DNA from: Thermaerobacillus caldiproteolyticus | GTDB taxonomy: Bacteria > Bacillota > Bacilli > Bacillales > Anoxybacillaceae | Direction of reading: 5' to 3' | Length of the DNA stretch: 64,000 nucleotides | NCBI RefSeq assembly: GCF_013761245.1 | Contig: NZ_JACDUT010000004.1 | Span: 186,001-250,000 of the forward strand | Shown here: one piece after another, positions 1 through 8,000 of the stretch | Layout: each line of letters begins with the position of its first letter | Position numbering within the stretch: the first letter of the stretch is position 1 | Made by a program: the position numbers and the translations under genes | The notes under the pieces: generated by a model | Told to the model about the DNA's origin: nothing | Databases searched by the model: none | Seen by the model: the letters and a program-made list of their open reading frames with translations, nothing else

Positions 1-130
1 ACATGTGTCGCTTGAAGATATGTTTCGTCGCTTTTACGAGCGGCAAACAGGTGGAGCAAAAGCGGACGACGAGCTGGTCAAGCTATTTTTGGAATTAGTT
101 GCCGAAGACGATGATGGGGAGATGGAGTGA
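1..130 (+). CDS. sbcD: SbcD nuclease subunit, C-terminal end only
   Basis: The window opens inside a reading frame (codons start at base 2) that runs to TGA at 128-130 and encodes about 42 residues ending in an acidic tail. The identity rests on position: in Bacillaceae sbcD directly precedes sbcC, and here the stop overlaps the sbcC start codon. SbcD is the Mre11-like metallophosphoesterase that forms the SbcCD nuclease with SbcC and processes hairpins and blocked DNA ends. None of the catalytic motifs are in the window. Confidence 0.75.
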   Translation, partial: HVSLEDMFRRFYERQTGGAKADDELVKLFLELVAEDDDGEME

Positions 131-3100
131 TGAAACCAATTTCTTTAGCCATTGCTGGATTACATAGCTTTCGTGAAAAACAAATCATTGATTTTCAAGC
201 GCTATGCGAAGGTGGTGTGTTTGGGATTTTCGGTCCGACGGGAAGCGGGAAGTCGACGATTTTAGACGCGATGACGCTGGCGCTGTTTGGCAGTGTTGAA
301 CGAGCGACGAACCATACACACGGCATTATGAACCATGCTGAGAACGAATTGTTTGTTTCATTTACTTTTGAATTGGAAAACGCTGCTGGTACGAAGCGTT
401 ATACCGTTGAACGAAGTTTTAAGCGCGGAGATGAGTGGCGGCTGAAAAGCGGAACAAGCCGTTTGATGGAGATCGGAGAAGAAAAAATTGTTCTAGCCGA
501 TAAATTGACGGATGTCAATAAAAAAATTGAGCAGCTGCTCGGGCTTGAGATGAAAGATTTTACGCGCGCCGTCGTTTTACCACAGGGAAAGTTTGCTGAA
601 TTTTTATCGTTAAAAGGGGCCGAGCGTCGTCAAATGCTACAGCGACTGTTTCATCTCGAGCCGTATGGTGATCGCCTTAATAAAAAATTAAAAGAAAAAC
701 TCGCTCTCGTTTCCAATGAATTAAACGAAGTGATAGCAGAACAAACAGGGCTAGGAGATGCTTCAAAAGAGGCGCTTGAACAGGCGGAGCAAGACTTCCA
801 TGCATGCCGGCAGCTACTGGAAAAACGAAAGATTGAGCTGCAGGAAATGGAAGCGGAACTAGAAAAGCAAAAACAGTTATGGGCTTGGCAAAATGAAAAG
901 GAAGCATTAGAGGCTGAACTGGCTAAACTTGCCGATGAAGAAGAACAAATTCGCGCTCTAGAAAGGAAAAAAGAAAAAGCAGAACAAGCCGAACGCCTTC
1001 GTCCGTATCTTGAACAGTATGAAACTTCCATTCATTTGTTGACTGCTGCACAAGAAAAACTAACTGAGCTAGAACAAAAACGAATGGAAGCGGAAAAACG
1101 GTATAAAGAGGCGCTGAACCATTACGAGCGAGCACGTCAAGAAAAAGCGACGAATGAACCTCAATTGTTGTCAAAAAAGGAACAGCTTGGGCAAGCAAAG
1201 CGCCTTATTGTGGAAATGAAAGGATTTGAAGCGGAACTGCACCGCATTATTCAACAGCTGAAAATGATCGAAGAAGAGGAACAAAACAATGACAAACAGT
1301 TGCATGCCGTTGAGCAACTGTACGCCCGCGGACTTGAAAAGCAACAAATGCTCAAACATGAGCTGCAAAAACAGATCATTCCGATGGAAGAAAGAGAACG
1401 GCTAGACCGAGCCTATGAAGAAGCACAACAGATAAAAAGAATCGAGGAATCCATTCGAGAAATAAAGGAACGGCTTGTGAAAAAAGAGCAAGCATGGGGA
1501 ACAAAACAGACAGAAAAGGAAAAGAAACAACAACAAGCCGAGATCATTCAAGAAAAACTCCATCGTCTTTTTGCACAAATCGAAAAAACATATCATTACG
1601 TATGTGAGCGAGAGTGGCAGCTGATCAAAAACATGGAAAAGCACGAACGGCAGCTACAAGCGGTGCAAGAGAAGCTGGAAAAAGCAAAGACCGAGAGACT
1701 TGCCGCGTTGCTCGCTGAACAATTACGTCAAGGAGAGCCATGCCCGGTTTGCGGGTCGTTAGAGCATCCAAATCCACGCCAGCATGTCGAAGGTGACCAA
1801 GATGACCATGAAGCGGTTCGCGTCATAGAACAGCGCTTAAAACAAGAACAATCACAAATGCCATTAATACATACATTAAAAGCCCAATTGGAGCACCTCG
1901 CCCATTCTATCATTGATGAGACAGGAAATGAGTGGGTGTTCCAACCATTGGATGTAAGTCAGCTTGTCGTAGAAGAAACAAATATCATTGTGGAAACGAA
2001 AGCGCTCCAACAGGACTATTTAGCGCTCAAAGAGGCGATACAAAACACGATCCAACAGTTTCGCCTTGTTGAAAAAGCAAAGCAACAATTAGAACATGAA
2101 ATGAGATTGCTAGAAGCTGATGTCAAAGAATTGCAGCAACAGGAAAAAGAGAGAACTGAGGAATATGTCGAGGCTAAAAATAAATGGCGTAAAACGTACA
2201 ACGACCTTGATTTTATGAAGGTAGATCAACTTCGTGAACAAATTCGGCAGCGAGAAAAAATTGTTCAACAACTGCAAAAACGAATCGATGACAGCATTCC
2301 GTTTTTAGAAAATAAATTACAAGAAAAAGAACAGTTGCAGCAGCAACAGCGGGAATTAGAAAAAGAAAAAATTCGTCTCATTTCTTTACAGCAAGCCAAA
2401 CAAGAGCTAATCAATGAATATAAAGCAAAATTATCGGAACAAGTCGGCATTGAACATATTGAACAGCAGCTTGCCTATACCGAACAACAACTTGTCCGCT
2501 TGAAAAAACAGGAAGAATCCGCCTATGAACAATGGCAACAAGCGCAAAAACACTATCAGATGCTAGACAGTGAAGCGAAAGCAGCACGGCAATCAGCAGA
2601 AGACGGAAAAAAACGATATGAGGCAGCAAAGGAACAATGGTTTAGAGAGCTGAGGAAAACACCGTTTCAGCATGAGCAAGAAGTCAAAGCAGCATTTACC
2701 GTACAAGAAGTACGTGCAGCGTGGGAGGAGCACCTTTCCGGTTACTGGCAACAAGTGCAACACGTGCAAGCCCAGCTGAAAAAAGTAACAGAGGCTATGA
2801 ACGGACAAACGATTGAGAAACACAAATGGGAAGAAGCGCAATCCCTTTATCGTGAAATGAAACAAGGGGTAGATGAGATGATTCAACAGCTTGGAGCTGC
2901 CCAAAGCAAACTAGAAGAGCTCATGAAAAAGCATAAACGTTTTGTCGAATTAGAAGAAAAGCGAAAAACATTAGCGCTTCTTGTTGAACGTTATAAGCAT
3001 TTACAATCTATTTTAAAAGGAAATAGTTTCGTTGAATTTATGGCAGAGGAGCAGCTCATCCAAGTGACGCGCATGGCTTCCGAGCGGCTTGGATCCTTGA

Positions 3101-3492
3101 CCCGCCAGCGTTATGCTATCGAAGTGGATTCACAAGGAGGATTTGTCATTCGTGATGATGCCAATGGAGGTATCAGAAGGCCTGTCACAACGTTATCAGG
3201 AGGAGAGACCTTTTTAACATCATTGTCGCTTGCCTTGGCACTATCTGCACAAATTCAACTGCGCGGCGAATATCCATTGCAGTTTTTCTTCCTCGATGAA
3301 GGATTCGGAACGCTTGATTCCGAATTGTTGGATACGGTCATTTCTGCCTTGGAAAAGCTTCATTCAAAACGTCTCTCCATCGGTGTCATTAGTCATGTTC
3401 AAGAAATTCGTGAACGCTTACCGAAGCGTCTTATTGTGGAACCGGCTGAACCTTCTGGGCGAGGCACTCGCGTGAAATTAGAAATCATGTAA
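130..3492 (+). CDS. sbcC: SbcC, ATPase subunit of SbcCD nuclease (Rad50-like)
   Basis: Large SMC-like ATPase of 1120 residues, the DNA-tethering and ATP-driven partner of SbcD. The Walker A motif GPTGSGKST is at about residues 35-43. Long coiled coils rich in E, K and Q flank a zinc hook, CPVC, near residue 538. The ABC signature LSGGE is near residue 1021 and the Walker B stretch FFFLDEGFGTLD near 1052. Length and order fit the family. The start chosen is ATG at 130, which shares its A with the sbcD TGA (translational coupling); a GTG at 127 is the alternative. In B. subtilis hlpB follows sbcC, but here a terminator and the convergent gerP operon follow directly. Confidence 0.95.
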   Translation: MKPISLAIAGLHSFREKQIIDFQALCEGGVFGIFGPTGSGKSTILDAMTLALFGSVERATNHTHGIMNHAENELFVSFTFELENAAGTKRYTVERSFKRGDEWRLKSGTSRLMEIGEEKIVLADKLTDVNKKIEQLLGLEMKDFTRAVVLPQGKFAEFLSLKGAERRQMLQRLFHLEPYGDRLNKKLKEKLALVSNELNEVIAEQTGLGDASKEALEQAEQDFHACRQLLEKRKIELQEMEAELEKQKQLWAWQNEKEALEAELAKLADEEEQIRALERKKEKAEQAERLRPYLEQYETSIHLLTAAQEKLTELEQKRMEAEKRYKEALNHYERARQEKATNEPQLLSKKEQLGQAKRLIVEMKGFEAELHRIIQQLKMIEEEEQNNDKQLHAVEQLYARGLEKQQMLKHELQKQIIPMEERERLDRAYEEAQQIKRIEESIREIKERLVKKEQAWGTKQTEKEKKQQQAEIIQEKLHRLFAQIEKTYHYVCEREWQLIKNMEKHERQLQAVQEKLEKAKTERLAALLAEQLRQGEPCPVCGSLEHPNPRQHVEGDQDDHEAVRVIEQRLKQEQSQMPLIHTLKAQLEHLAHSIIDETGNEWVFQPLDVSQLVVEETNIIVETKALQQDYLALKEAIQNTIQQFRLVEKAKQQLEHEMRLLEADVKELQQQEKERTEEYVEAKNKWRKTYNDLDFMKVDQLREQIRQREKIVQQLQKRIDDSIPFLENKLQEKEQLQQQQRELEKEKIRLISLQQAKQELINEYKAKLSEQVGIEHIEQQLAYTEQQLVRLKKQEESAYEQWQQAQKHYQMLDSEAKAARQSAEDGKKRYEAAKEQWFRELRKTPFQHEQEVKAAFTVQEVRAAWEEHLSGYWQQVQHVQAQLKKVTEAMNGQTIEKHKWEEAQSLYREMKQGVDEMIQQLGAAQSKLEELMKKHKRFVELEEKRKTLALLVERYKHLQSILKGNSFVEFMAEEQLIQVTRMASERLGSLTRQRYAIEVDSQGGFVIRDDANGGIRRPVTTLSGGETFLTSLSLALALSAQIQLRGEYPLQFFFLDEGFGTLDSELLDTVISALEKLHSKRLSIGVISHVQEIRERLPKRLIVEPAEPSGRGTRVKLEIM

Positions 3493-3497
3493 CAGCA

Positions 3498-3534
3498 AAA
3501 GGTTGAGAGATAGTGATTTCTCTCAACCTTTTTC
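3498..3534. terminator. Bidirectional terminator between sbcC and gerPF
   Basis: A 13-bp perfect stem (3498-3510 with 3519-3531) with an 8-nt loop has A residues on one side and T residues on the other. It sits between two convergent genes, so it can end both transcripts. Confidence 0.85.
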
Positions 3535-3542
3535 ACTAGCCG

Positions 3543-3764
3543 TTAGTTATTGGCCGCTACATTACTGTCAAACACATCCGGATCAAAAGTGTTTGTAAAG
3601 CTGATCCCGTTATTCGTCATAATAAAATCTCCCGTATTAAAACCACCTGAACCCATCTGTGTTTTTGTCGCTACTTTAGGAGAGATGTATAGAGAATCGC
3701 CCACTTGAACCACTGCACCACTACTAACATTAGTAATTTTAATCGGACCTACAACGGCAGGCAT
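3543..3764 (-). CDS. gerPF: Spore germination protein GerPF
   Basis: Small GerPA/GerPF-family protein, 73 residues. It starts MPAVVGPIKI, has the central VQVGDSLYISP box and the glycine-rich GSGGFNTGD segment, and ends DSNVAANN. GerP proteins are made in the mother cell and help germinants and small molecules cross the spore coat. This is the last gene of gerPA-PF, two bases from gerPE. It resembles the extra copies at 5623 and 6005, but its position next to gerPE identifies it as GerPF. Confidence 0.93.
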   Translation of the reverse strand: MPAVVGPIKITNVSSGAVVQVGDSLYISPKVATKTQMGSGGFNTGDFIMTNNGISFTNTFDPDVFDSNVAANN

Positions 3765-3766
3765 AC

Positions 3767-4195
3767 TTACTCATCCTTTGTGATACGAATAGTGGGTTGT
3801 GGAGCGGAAAGTGCTGGAGAAGGGGGCGAATAGTTTTCCGCTAATTGGCGAATATGCTTAATTCTCGTTTCGCCGTTAATGGTTGATGTCGAGCCAATAT
3901 GAATAACAGCTGAAGTAGAGGCAGCTATCACATAAATGGATCGAACGGAAATAATTGGTGATTCATTAAGTCTATTAATTCGTATAGCTTCTGCATTGAT
4001 ATCTAACTTTTGAATAGGTTTAGTGAATATGGGGAATGTCCCTTCTCCTTCGCTTCCTAAAAAAAGTTCATATTGTCGTTGTACAGCTAAAACCTTAGAG
4101 CGGGAAATGATTTCGCGAGAGTCACCGATTTGAAGAACAGAACTGATAATCACCGTTTTGCTATTCAATTGTTGCACAATGGATAATCGTTTCAT
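3767..4195 (-). CDS. gerPE: Spore germination protein GerPE
   Basis: 142-residue protein starting MKRLSIVQQL. It contains the VLQIGDSREI box shared by GerP proteins (hydrophobic-QIGD), and its length and place between gerPD and gerPF fit GerPE. The ATG at 4195 has AAAGGTTG in front; the frame opens with an in-frame TTG at 4207 that is less likely. The C-terminus is rich in P and S (YSPPSPALSAPQPT). Role: coat permeability to germinants, from family knowledge. Confidence 0.88.
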   Translation of the reverse strand: MKRLSIVQQLNSKTVIISSVLQIGDSREIISRSKVLAVQRQYELFLGSEGEGTFPIFTKPIQKLDINAEAIRINRLNESPIISVRSIYVIAASTSAVIHIGSTSTINGETRIKHIRQLAENYSPPSPALSAPQPTIRITKDE

Positions 4196-4244
4196 AAATA
4201 AGAACAACCTTTCATACGTTTATGATGATTATTCATGCTATTGG

Positions 4245-4421
4245 TCATTTTGGAGTGAGTGGAACAAATGGGCCAACGAATAATGATTCAGGCGGAGTAT
4301 CGAAGGCTGAGGCGAGATTAATAATGTCAGCATCACCAATTAAAAGAATGGAAGAACTCGTTACAGCGGTGAGATAAATGTCTCCGACTTGAACATCGCG
4401 GTTAATGACGGTATAATTCAT
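4245..4421 (-). CDS. gerPD: Spore germination protein GerPD
   Basis: 58-residue protein. It begins MNYTVINRDVQVGDIYLT, contains SSSILLIGDAD and the FDTPPESLFVGPF segment typical of GerPD, and ends at TGA 4245-4247. The start overlaps the gerPC stop by ATGA, so translation is probably coupled. Role within the GerP coat-permeability set is from family knowledge. Confidence 0.92.
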   Translation of the reverse strand: MNYTVINRDVQVGDIYLTAVTSSSILLIGDADIINLASAFDTPPESLFVGPFVPLTPK

Positions 4422-5026
4422 TTTTCTCCTCCTTGTTTCGGTAAATGTTTGATAAAGCTTTCAAGGGATTGCTCAATGTCTTCTCTTACTTTTTCAAAAA
4501 TTTCTTTTTCGACCGCTTCTGAAGAGTTCGCTTCTGGGATATACCCATTATTCATCTTTTGCTGTAAGTAAAAGCGAATTCGTTCATCGACTTGGCGGCT
4601 AATGTCTTGAAGAATAAACTGGCGATATGTTTCATCAAGCTGATATGCATACTTTTCTTCCAATTGCTCTAGTGTTTTTTGACATTCATTCGTTAAATAG
4701 TTATTCACTTTTGTTTGAATGTTGCGGAATAAGATAGGTTCTGGCTGGGGAACAATCATTTTTTCTGGACTGACGGCAAAGTCTTCGATCGCGCCTGTGC
4801 CGTTTGGAGTCAGACCGATATTTAATGTTCCTTCAAGCGTTTCGACTTTTAATTGGTCAAATTTATATTCAATTCTTTCAATCGTCGTTTGTGGACGCTG
4901 TTTTATTTCTTTTAGCTCCTTTTCAAGAAGCGTCAGTTGTTGCTCAAGCTTTTTGATTTTGTTTGTCTGCCATAATAAATACTGCTGTAACTTGATGAAA
5001 TAGTCGTGTGGAAACGAAGTGCTCAT
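4418..5026 (-). CDS. gerPC: Spore germination protein GerPC
   Basis: About 202 residues. An N-terminal coiled coil (WQTNKIKKLEQQLTLLEKEL) is followed by a mixed domain with an acidic C-terminus. GerPC is the one large, structurally distinct member of the GerP set and is needed for normal germinant access. The start is taken at MSTSFPHDYF (5026), about 11 bases after GAGAGG; the in-frame ATG at 5038 sits too close to that site. A gap of about 70 bases to gerPB is the widest in the operon and shows no clear terminator. Confidence 0.88.
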   Translation of the reverse strand: MSTSFPHDYFIKLQQYLLWQTNKIKKLEQQLTLLEKELKEIKQRPQTTIERIEYKFDQLKVETLEGTLNIGLTPNGTGAIEDFAVSPEKMIVPQPEPILFRNIQTKVNNYLTNECQKTLEQLEEKYAYQLDETYRQFILQDISRQVDERIRFYLQQKMNNGYIPEANSSEAVEKEIFEKVREDIEQSLESFIKHLPKQGGEK

Positions 5027-5109
5027 ATGATCGATCATCCTCTCAAAGGTCCCTTCTCTTTCAAATATATTGGCTGCGAATAGTTGTCATCACTTTTTTT
5101 GAGGATTTT

Positions 5110-5322
5110 TTAGCGAGTCGGACCGTGAAGGGGCACCAATGGAGTGATGGGAGGTGCAGTGACTTTTGCTTCAGGGGCAGGTTGGGCAAAGCCCCCCGTA
5201 TTACTTAAAGTTGAAAGGGCTTGAATACTACCAGCGCTACCGATTTGTAAAACAGATGAATTTGTGACAGAGCCAATTTTGAACTGATAAATCCATATGC
5301 TTTGGTTAATATAAAAATTCAT
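5110..5322 (-). CDS. gerPB: Spore germination protein GerPB
   Basis: 70 residues starting MNFYINQSIWIYQFKIGSVT, with the SSVLQIGSAGSIQALS box and a proline-rich tail. This fits GerPB by content and by position as second gene of the operon. The RBS AAGGAGTGG lies just upstream, 12 bases after the gerPA stop. Confidence 0.92.
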   Translation of the reverse strand: MNFYINQSIWIYQFKIGSVTNSSVLQIGSAGSIQALSTLSNTGGFAQPAPEAKVTAPPITPLVPLHGPTR

Positions 5323-5334
5323 TTTTCCACTCCT

Positions 5335-5562
5335 TTATGCATTGCCCACGATATTTTCATCCACTACGTCTGCGTCATTTGTATTTGTGTTGCTGTAATA
5401 GTTATAAATGTGTAAACCGTCACCTGTATTAAAAGAGCCAGCACCGGCAAACGTTTTTGCGACACTGTATGGCGAGATCGCGAAAACATCCCCGATATGA
5501 AACACTCCACTGCTTGAGATGCTGTTAAGCTTTACTACTCCAACGAATGCTGGCATGTTCAT
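5335..5562 (-). CDS. gerPA: Spore germination protein GerPA
   Basis: First gene of gerPA-PF, 75 residues: MNMPAFVGVVKLNSIS, then VFHIGDVFAISP, GAGSFNTGD and a D-rich end with VVDENIVGNA. The start is set at ATG 5562, seven bases after GGAAAGGTG; the ATG at 5556 (MPAFVG) is a close alternative. GerP operons are known to be mother-cell genes driven by sigma-K in Bacillus, and a matching -10 lies 26 bases upstream. Confidence 0.92.
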   Translation of the reverse strand: MNMPAFVGVVKLNSISSSGVFHIGDVFAISPYSVAKTFAGAGSFNTGDGLHIYNYYSNTNTNDADVVDENIVGNA

Positions 5563-5587
5563 ACACCTTTCCTTCATTCTTACTTTT

Positions 5588-5615
5588 TATCTTATGGGCA
5601 TATGCAGGAAAGTGT
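5588..5615 (-). promoter_or_regulatory. Sigma-K-like promoter for gerPA-PF
   Basis: On the minus strand CATAAGATA (5588-5596) matches the sigma-K -10 consensus CATANNNTA, with an AC about 17 bases upstream (5614-5615) matching the short -35. It lies between the stop of the 5623 gene and gerPA, so gerPA-PF can be transcribed separately from that gene. Confidence 0.6.
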
Positions 5616-5622
5616 GATTGTT

Positions 5623-5847
5623 TTAGTTGTTCGCTGCAGTGTTTGAATCCACTGCATCCGGATCGGACGTATTCGTGAAACTAACAAATGTATTCGTTTG
5701 CATAAAGTCGCCATTATTTGTTCCGCCCGAACCTGAGTGTGATTTCGTTGTACTTTTTGGCGCAATTTGCAGCACGTCTCCAAAGTTCACCGTTCCATCG
5801 CCACTGACATGTGTAATTTTTACTGGACCGCCAATAAATGATGGCAT
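5623..5847 (-). CDS. Extra GerPF-like spore germination protein
   Basis: 74-residue GerPA/GerPF-family protein: MPSFIGGPVKITHVSGDGT, NFGDVLQIAPKS, GSGGTNNGDF, ending DSNTAANN. It is closer to the divergent protein at 6005 than to GerPA, sharing the VLQIAPKSTTK stretch. The start is ATG 5847, preceded by AAAGGATGTGGAG; an in-frame GTG three codons earlier opens the frame. It has its own sigma-K-like promoter and lies upstream of gerPA on the same strand. A coat or germination role is inferred from the family. Confidence 0.87.
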   Translation of the reverse strand: MPSFIGGPVKITHVSGDGTVNFGDVLQIAPKSTTKSHSGSGGTNNGDFMQTNTFVSFTNTSDPDAVDSNTAANN

Positions 5848-5898
5848 ATGCTCCACATCCTTTCTGAATAGGTTAAATGATGAAGGGAATGTTTAATT

Positions 5899-5925
5899 TA
5901 GTGTATGTAAGGGTGAAGAAAGTGT
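5899..5925 (-). promoter_or_regulatory. Sigma-K-like promoter for the 5623 gerP-like gene
   Basis: Minus-strand CATACACTA (5899-5907) fits CATANNNTA, and AC at 5924-5925 lies 16 bases upstream as the -35. It is 52 bases before the start codon at 5847. Confidence 0.55.
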
Positions 5926-5947
5926 TGAACGGGGGGTGTGCGTCTAT

Positions 5948-5974
5948 ACGGTTCTTTTTTCATTTCATACAATA
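5948..5974 (+). promoter_or_regulatory. Sigma-K-like promoter for the 6005 gerP-like gene
   Basis: CATACAATA (5966-5974) fits the sigma-K -10, with AC at 5948-5949 sixteen bases before it. It lies back to back with the leftward promoter at 5899-5925, giving a divergent pair. Confidence 0.55.
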
Positions 5975-6004
5975 AGTTAATAAAAGGTTAAAAGGATGAT
6001 GCGC

Positions 6005-6229
6005 ATGCCGGCAGTGATTGTTGGAGGAGTAAAAGTGACAAGCGTAGCGGGAAATGGTACGGTCAATATGGGAGATGTTTTACAAATTGCTCCTAAAAGT
6101 ACGACTAAAGCATATTCTGGGGCAGGCGGCGGAAACACGGGAGATTTTTTGCTAACGAACACATTCTGCAGTGTAACAAATACCCTTGACTCTGATTTGA
6201 AAGATTCTAGCAATGTCGCTAATAGGTAA
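6005..6229 (+). CDS. Second extra GerPF-like spore germination protein, divergent
   Basis: 74 residues from MPAVIVGGVKVTSVAGNGTV; shares NMGDVLQIAPKSTTKAYSG with the minus-strand paralogue 150 bases away. The C-terminus differs (CSVTNTLDSDLKDSSNVANR), including a cysteine that is unusual in the set. The start could also be ATG at 5996 or 5999, but AAAAGG at 5989-5994 is best spaced for 6005. It probably arose by duplication of the neighbouring gene followed by inversion. A coat role is inferred. Confidence 0.85.
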   Translation: MPAVIVGGVKVTSVAGNGTVNMGDVLQIAPKSTTKAYSGAGGGNTGDFLLTNTFCSVTNTLDSDLKDSSNVANR

Positions 6230-6257
6230 GCGTTACAGTTTTGTAGCGCTTTTTTTA
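6228..6257 (+). terminator. Terminator after the 6005 gerP-like gene
   Basis: AAGCGTTAC and GTAGCGCTT form a 9-bp stem with one G-T pair and a short loop, followed by seven T residues. It begins at the stop codon of the 6005 gene. Confidence 0.8.
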
Positions 6258-6323
6258 TAAATAATATGATATAATTTTATTAATGAAAGAATTTTCTGAA
6301 TTATAAACAAAGGGGATGGAGGC

Positions 6324-7916
6324 ATGAATGTACCATTAGTGGTGACGCATTTTTTAGATCGAGCGGTGTCGTTATACGGAGACAAAACGGGTGTCATTTG
6401 TGACGGCAAGGAAATTACATATAAGCAGCTCTATGAACGAGCCAATCAACTTTCGCACGGTTTGAAAGACTTGGGGGTAACAAAAGGAGATCGCGTCGCT
6501 TATTTAGCGCCGAATACGCTCGAAATGTTAGAGGGATTTTACGGTATATTTCAACTTGGAGCTGTCATGGTACCGCTCAATATCCGCCTAAAACCGGATG
6601 ATTACTTGTTTATTTTAAATCATAGTGAAAGCAAAGTGCTGTTTGTCGATCAGGAATTGTATCATCTCATTGTCCCTATTAAAAATCAGCTGCAAACGGT
6701 GGAAACCATTATCGTTCATTATAAAGATGAAGATACAAATGAAATCGCTTACGATGAGTGGTTGGCTCAGTATCCGACGACAGCATTTGAACGGCCGGAC
6801 ATTGACGAAAACGATATATGCAGTCTTCTTTATACAAGCGGAACAACGGGAAAACCAAAAGGGGTGATGTTAACACATCGAAATAACTACTTGCATGCGT
6901 TAGTGGCGATGCACCATCTTCGCGTTTCGGACCGCGATAACTATTTGCACGTGTTGCCAATGTTTCACGTCAATGGATGGGGGGCACCGTTTTATTACAC
7001 CGCCAATGGTGCCACACAAATTTGTTTGCGAAAAGCGGTTCCTGAATGGATTTTTAACTGTATTGAAAAGTATAAAGTAAGTGTCATGCATATGGCTCCG
7101 ACCGTGCTTAACTTGCTTTTGCAGTATTATGAGCAATATAAACCGTCGATTAGTCATCCAGTTCGTGTGGTCATTGCTGGATCTGCACCACCGCCGGCAT
7201 TTGTGACGCGCGTAGAAAAAGAGCTTGGGTGGGAGTTCATTCAAGTGTATGGAATGACAGAATCTTCTCCGCTTAGCACTGTTTCCACGATTCGCTCTCA
7301 TTTAGGTGATTTGCCGTTACATGAACAATACCGCATGAAAGCCAAAGCAGGACATGCGATGATCGGCTGTGAAGTAAAAGTTGTCAATGAACAGGGAGAG
7401 GAAGTGCCGCATGACGGAAAAACGATTGGCGAACTCATTGTTAGAAGCAACGGCGTCATGAAAGGATATTGGAAAAATCCAGAGGCAACAATGGAAACGA
7501 TTCGGAACGGTTGGTTGTATACAGGGGACATGGCAACGGTCGATCAGTATGGAAACATTGACATCGTTGATCGGAAAAAAGATATTATTATTAGCGGCGG
7601 AGAAAACATTTCTTCGATTGAAGTGGAAGGAGTTCTTTACGATCATCCAGCGGTATTAGAAGCCGCTGTGATTGCTGTGCCGCACAAGAAGTGGGGAGAA
7701 ACGCCTCATGCCTTTGTCGTGACACGACCGGGACACCATGTCACCGAGCAAGAGTTAATTGCGTTTTCTAGGGAGAAATTAGCGCATTTTAAAGCGATTA
7801 CCGGGGTAACGTTTGTTGATGAATTGCCAAAAACCGCTTCAGGTAAAATTCAAAAAGTTCATTTGCGCAAAGAATATTGGAATACTCTCGGAAAAGCCGG
7901 ACGCTATGTGAACTAA
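6324..7916 (+). CDS. Long-chain fatty-acid-CoA ligase (AMP-forming)
   Basis: 530-residue ANL-superfamily adenylating enzyme that activates a carboxylic acid to acyl-AMP and then acyl-CoA. It shows the P-loop-like LLYTSGTTGKPKGVMLTH (about residues 170-187), the A5 motif VYGMTESSP, the A7 motif YTGDMATVD, the A8 hinge DRKKDIIISGGENISS and the A10 lysine in PKTASGKIQK. No transmembrane segment or signal is seen. The RBS GGATGGAGG precedes ATG 6324. Substrate chain length cannot be read from the sequence; medium to long fatty acids are typical. It is probably monocistronic, ended by the hairpin at 7951. Confidence 0.92.
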   Translation: MNVPLVVTHFLDRAVSLYGDKTGVICDGKEITYKQLYERANQLSHGLKDLGVTKGDRVAYLAPNTLEMLEGFYGIFQLGAVMVPLNIRLKPDDYLFILNHSESKVLFVDQELYHLIVPIKNQLQTVETIIVHYKDEDTNEIAYDEWLAQYPTTAFERPDIDENDICSLLYTSGTTGKPKGVMLTHRNNYLHALVAMHHLRVSDRDNYLHVLPMFHVNGWGAPFYYTANGATQICLRKAVPEWIFNCIEKYKVSVMHMAPTVLNLLLQYYEQYKPSISHPVRVVIAGSAPPPAFVTRVEKELGWEFIQVYGMTESSPLSTVSTIRSHLGDLPLHEQYRMKAKAGHAMIGCEVKVVNEQGEEVPHDGKTIGELIVRSNGVMKGYWKNPEATMETIRNGWLYTGDMATVDQYGNIDIVDRKKDIIISGGENISSIEVEGVLYDHPAVLEAAVIAVPHKKWGETPHAFVVTRPGHHVTEQELIAFSREKLAHFKAITGVTFVDELPKTASGKIQKVHLRKEYWNTLGKAGRYVN

Positions 7917-7950
7917 GGCAAAGAGCACAGACGATTTCGATATAAGCATA

Positions 7951-7979
7951 GGTCTCCGCAAGCAAGCGGAGCCTTTTTC
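7951..7979 (+). terminator. Terminator after the acyl-CoA ligase
   Basis: CTCCGC and GCGGAG form a stem around AAGCAA, extended by GG/CC, followed by a T run. Confidence 0.75.
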
Positions 7980-8000
7980 CTTAATAGGAGGATGCACAAT

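Noticed and set aside
651-2904. Several minus-strand open frames inside sbcC (for example 651-1031 and 2593-2904)
   Set aside because: They are shadows of a clearly coding frame, have low-complexity residue content (runs of S, F, L) and no RBS.
5977-6213. Minus-strand 78-codon frame opposite the 6005 gerP-like gene
   Set aside because: Antisense shadow of a recognised GerPF-like gene; its residue mix mirrors that gene.
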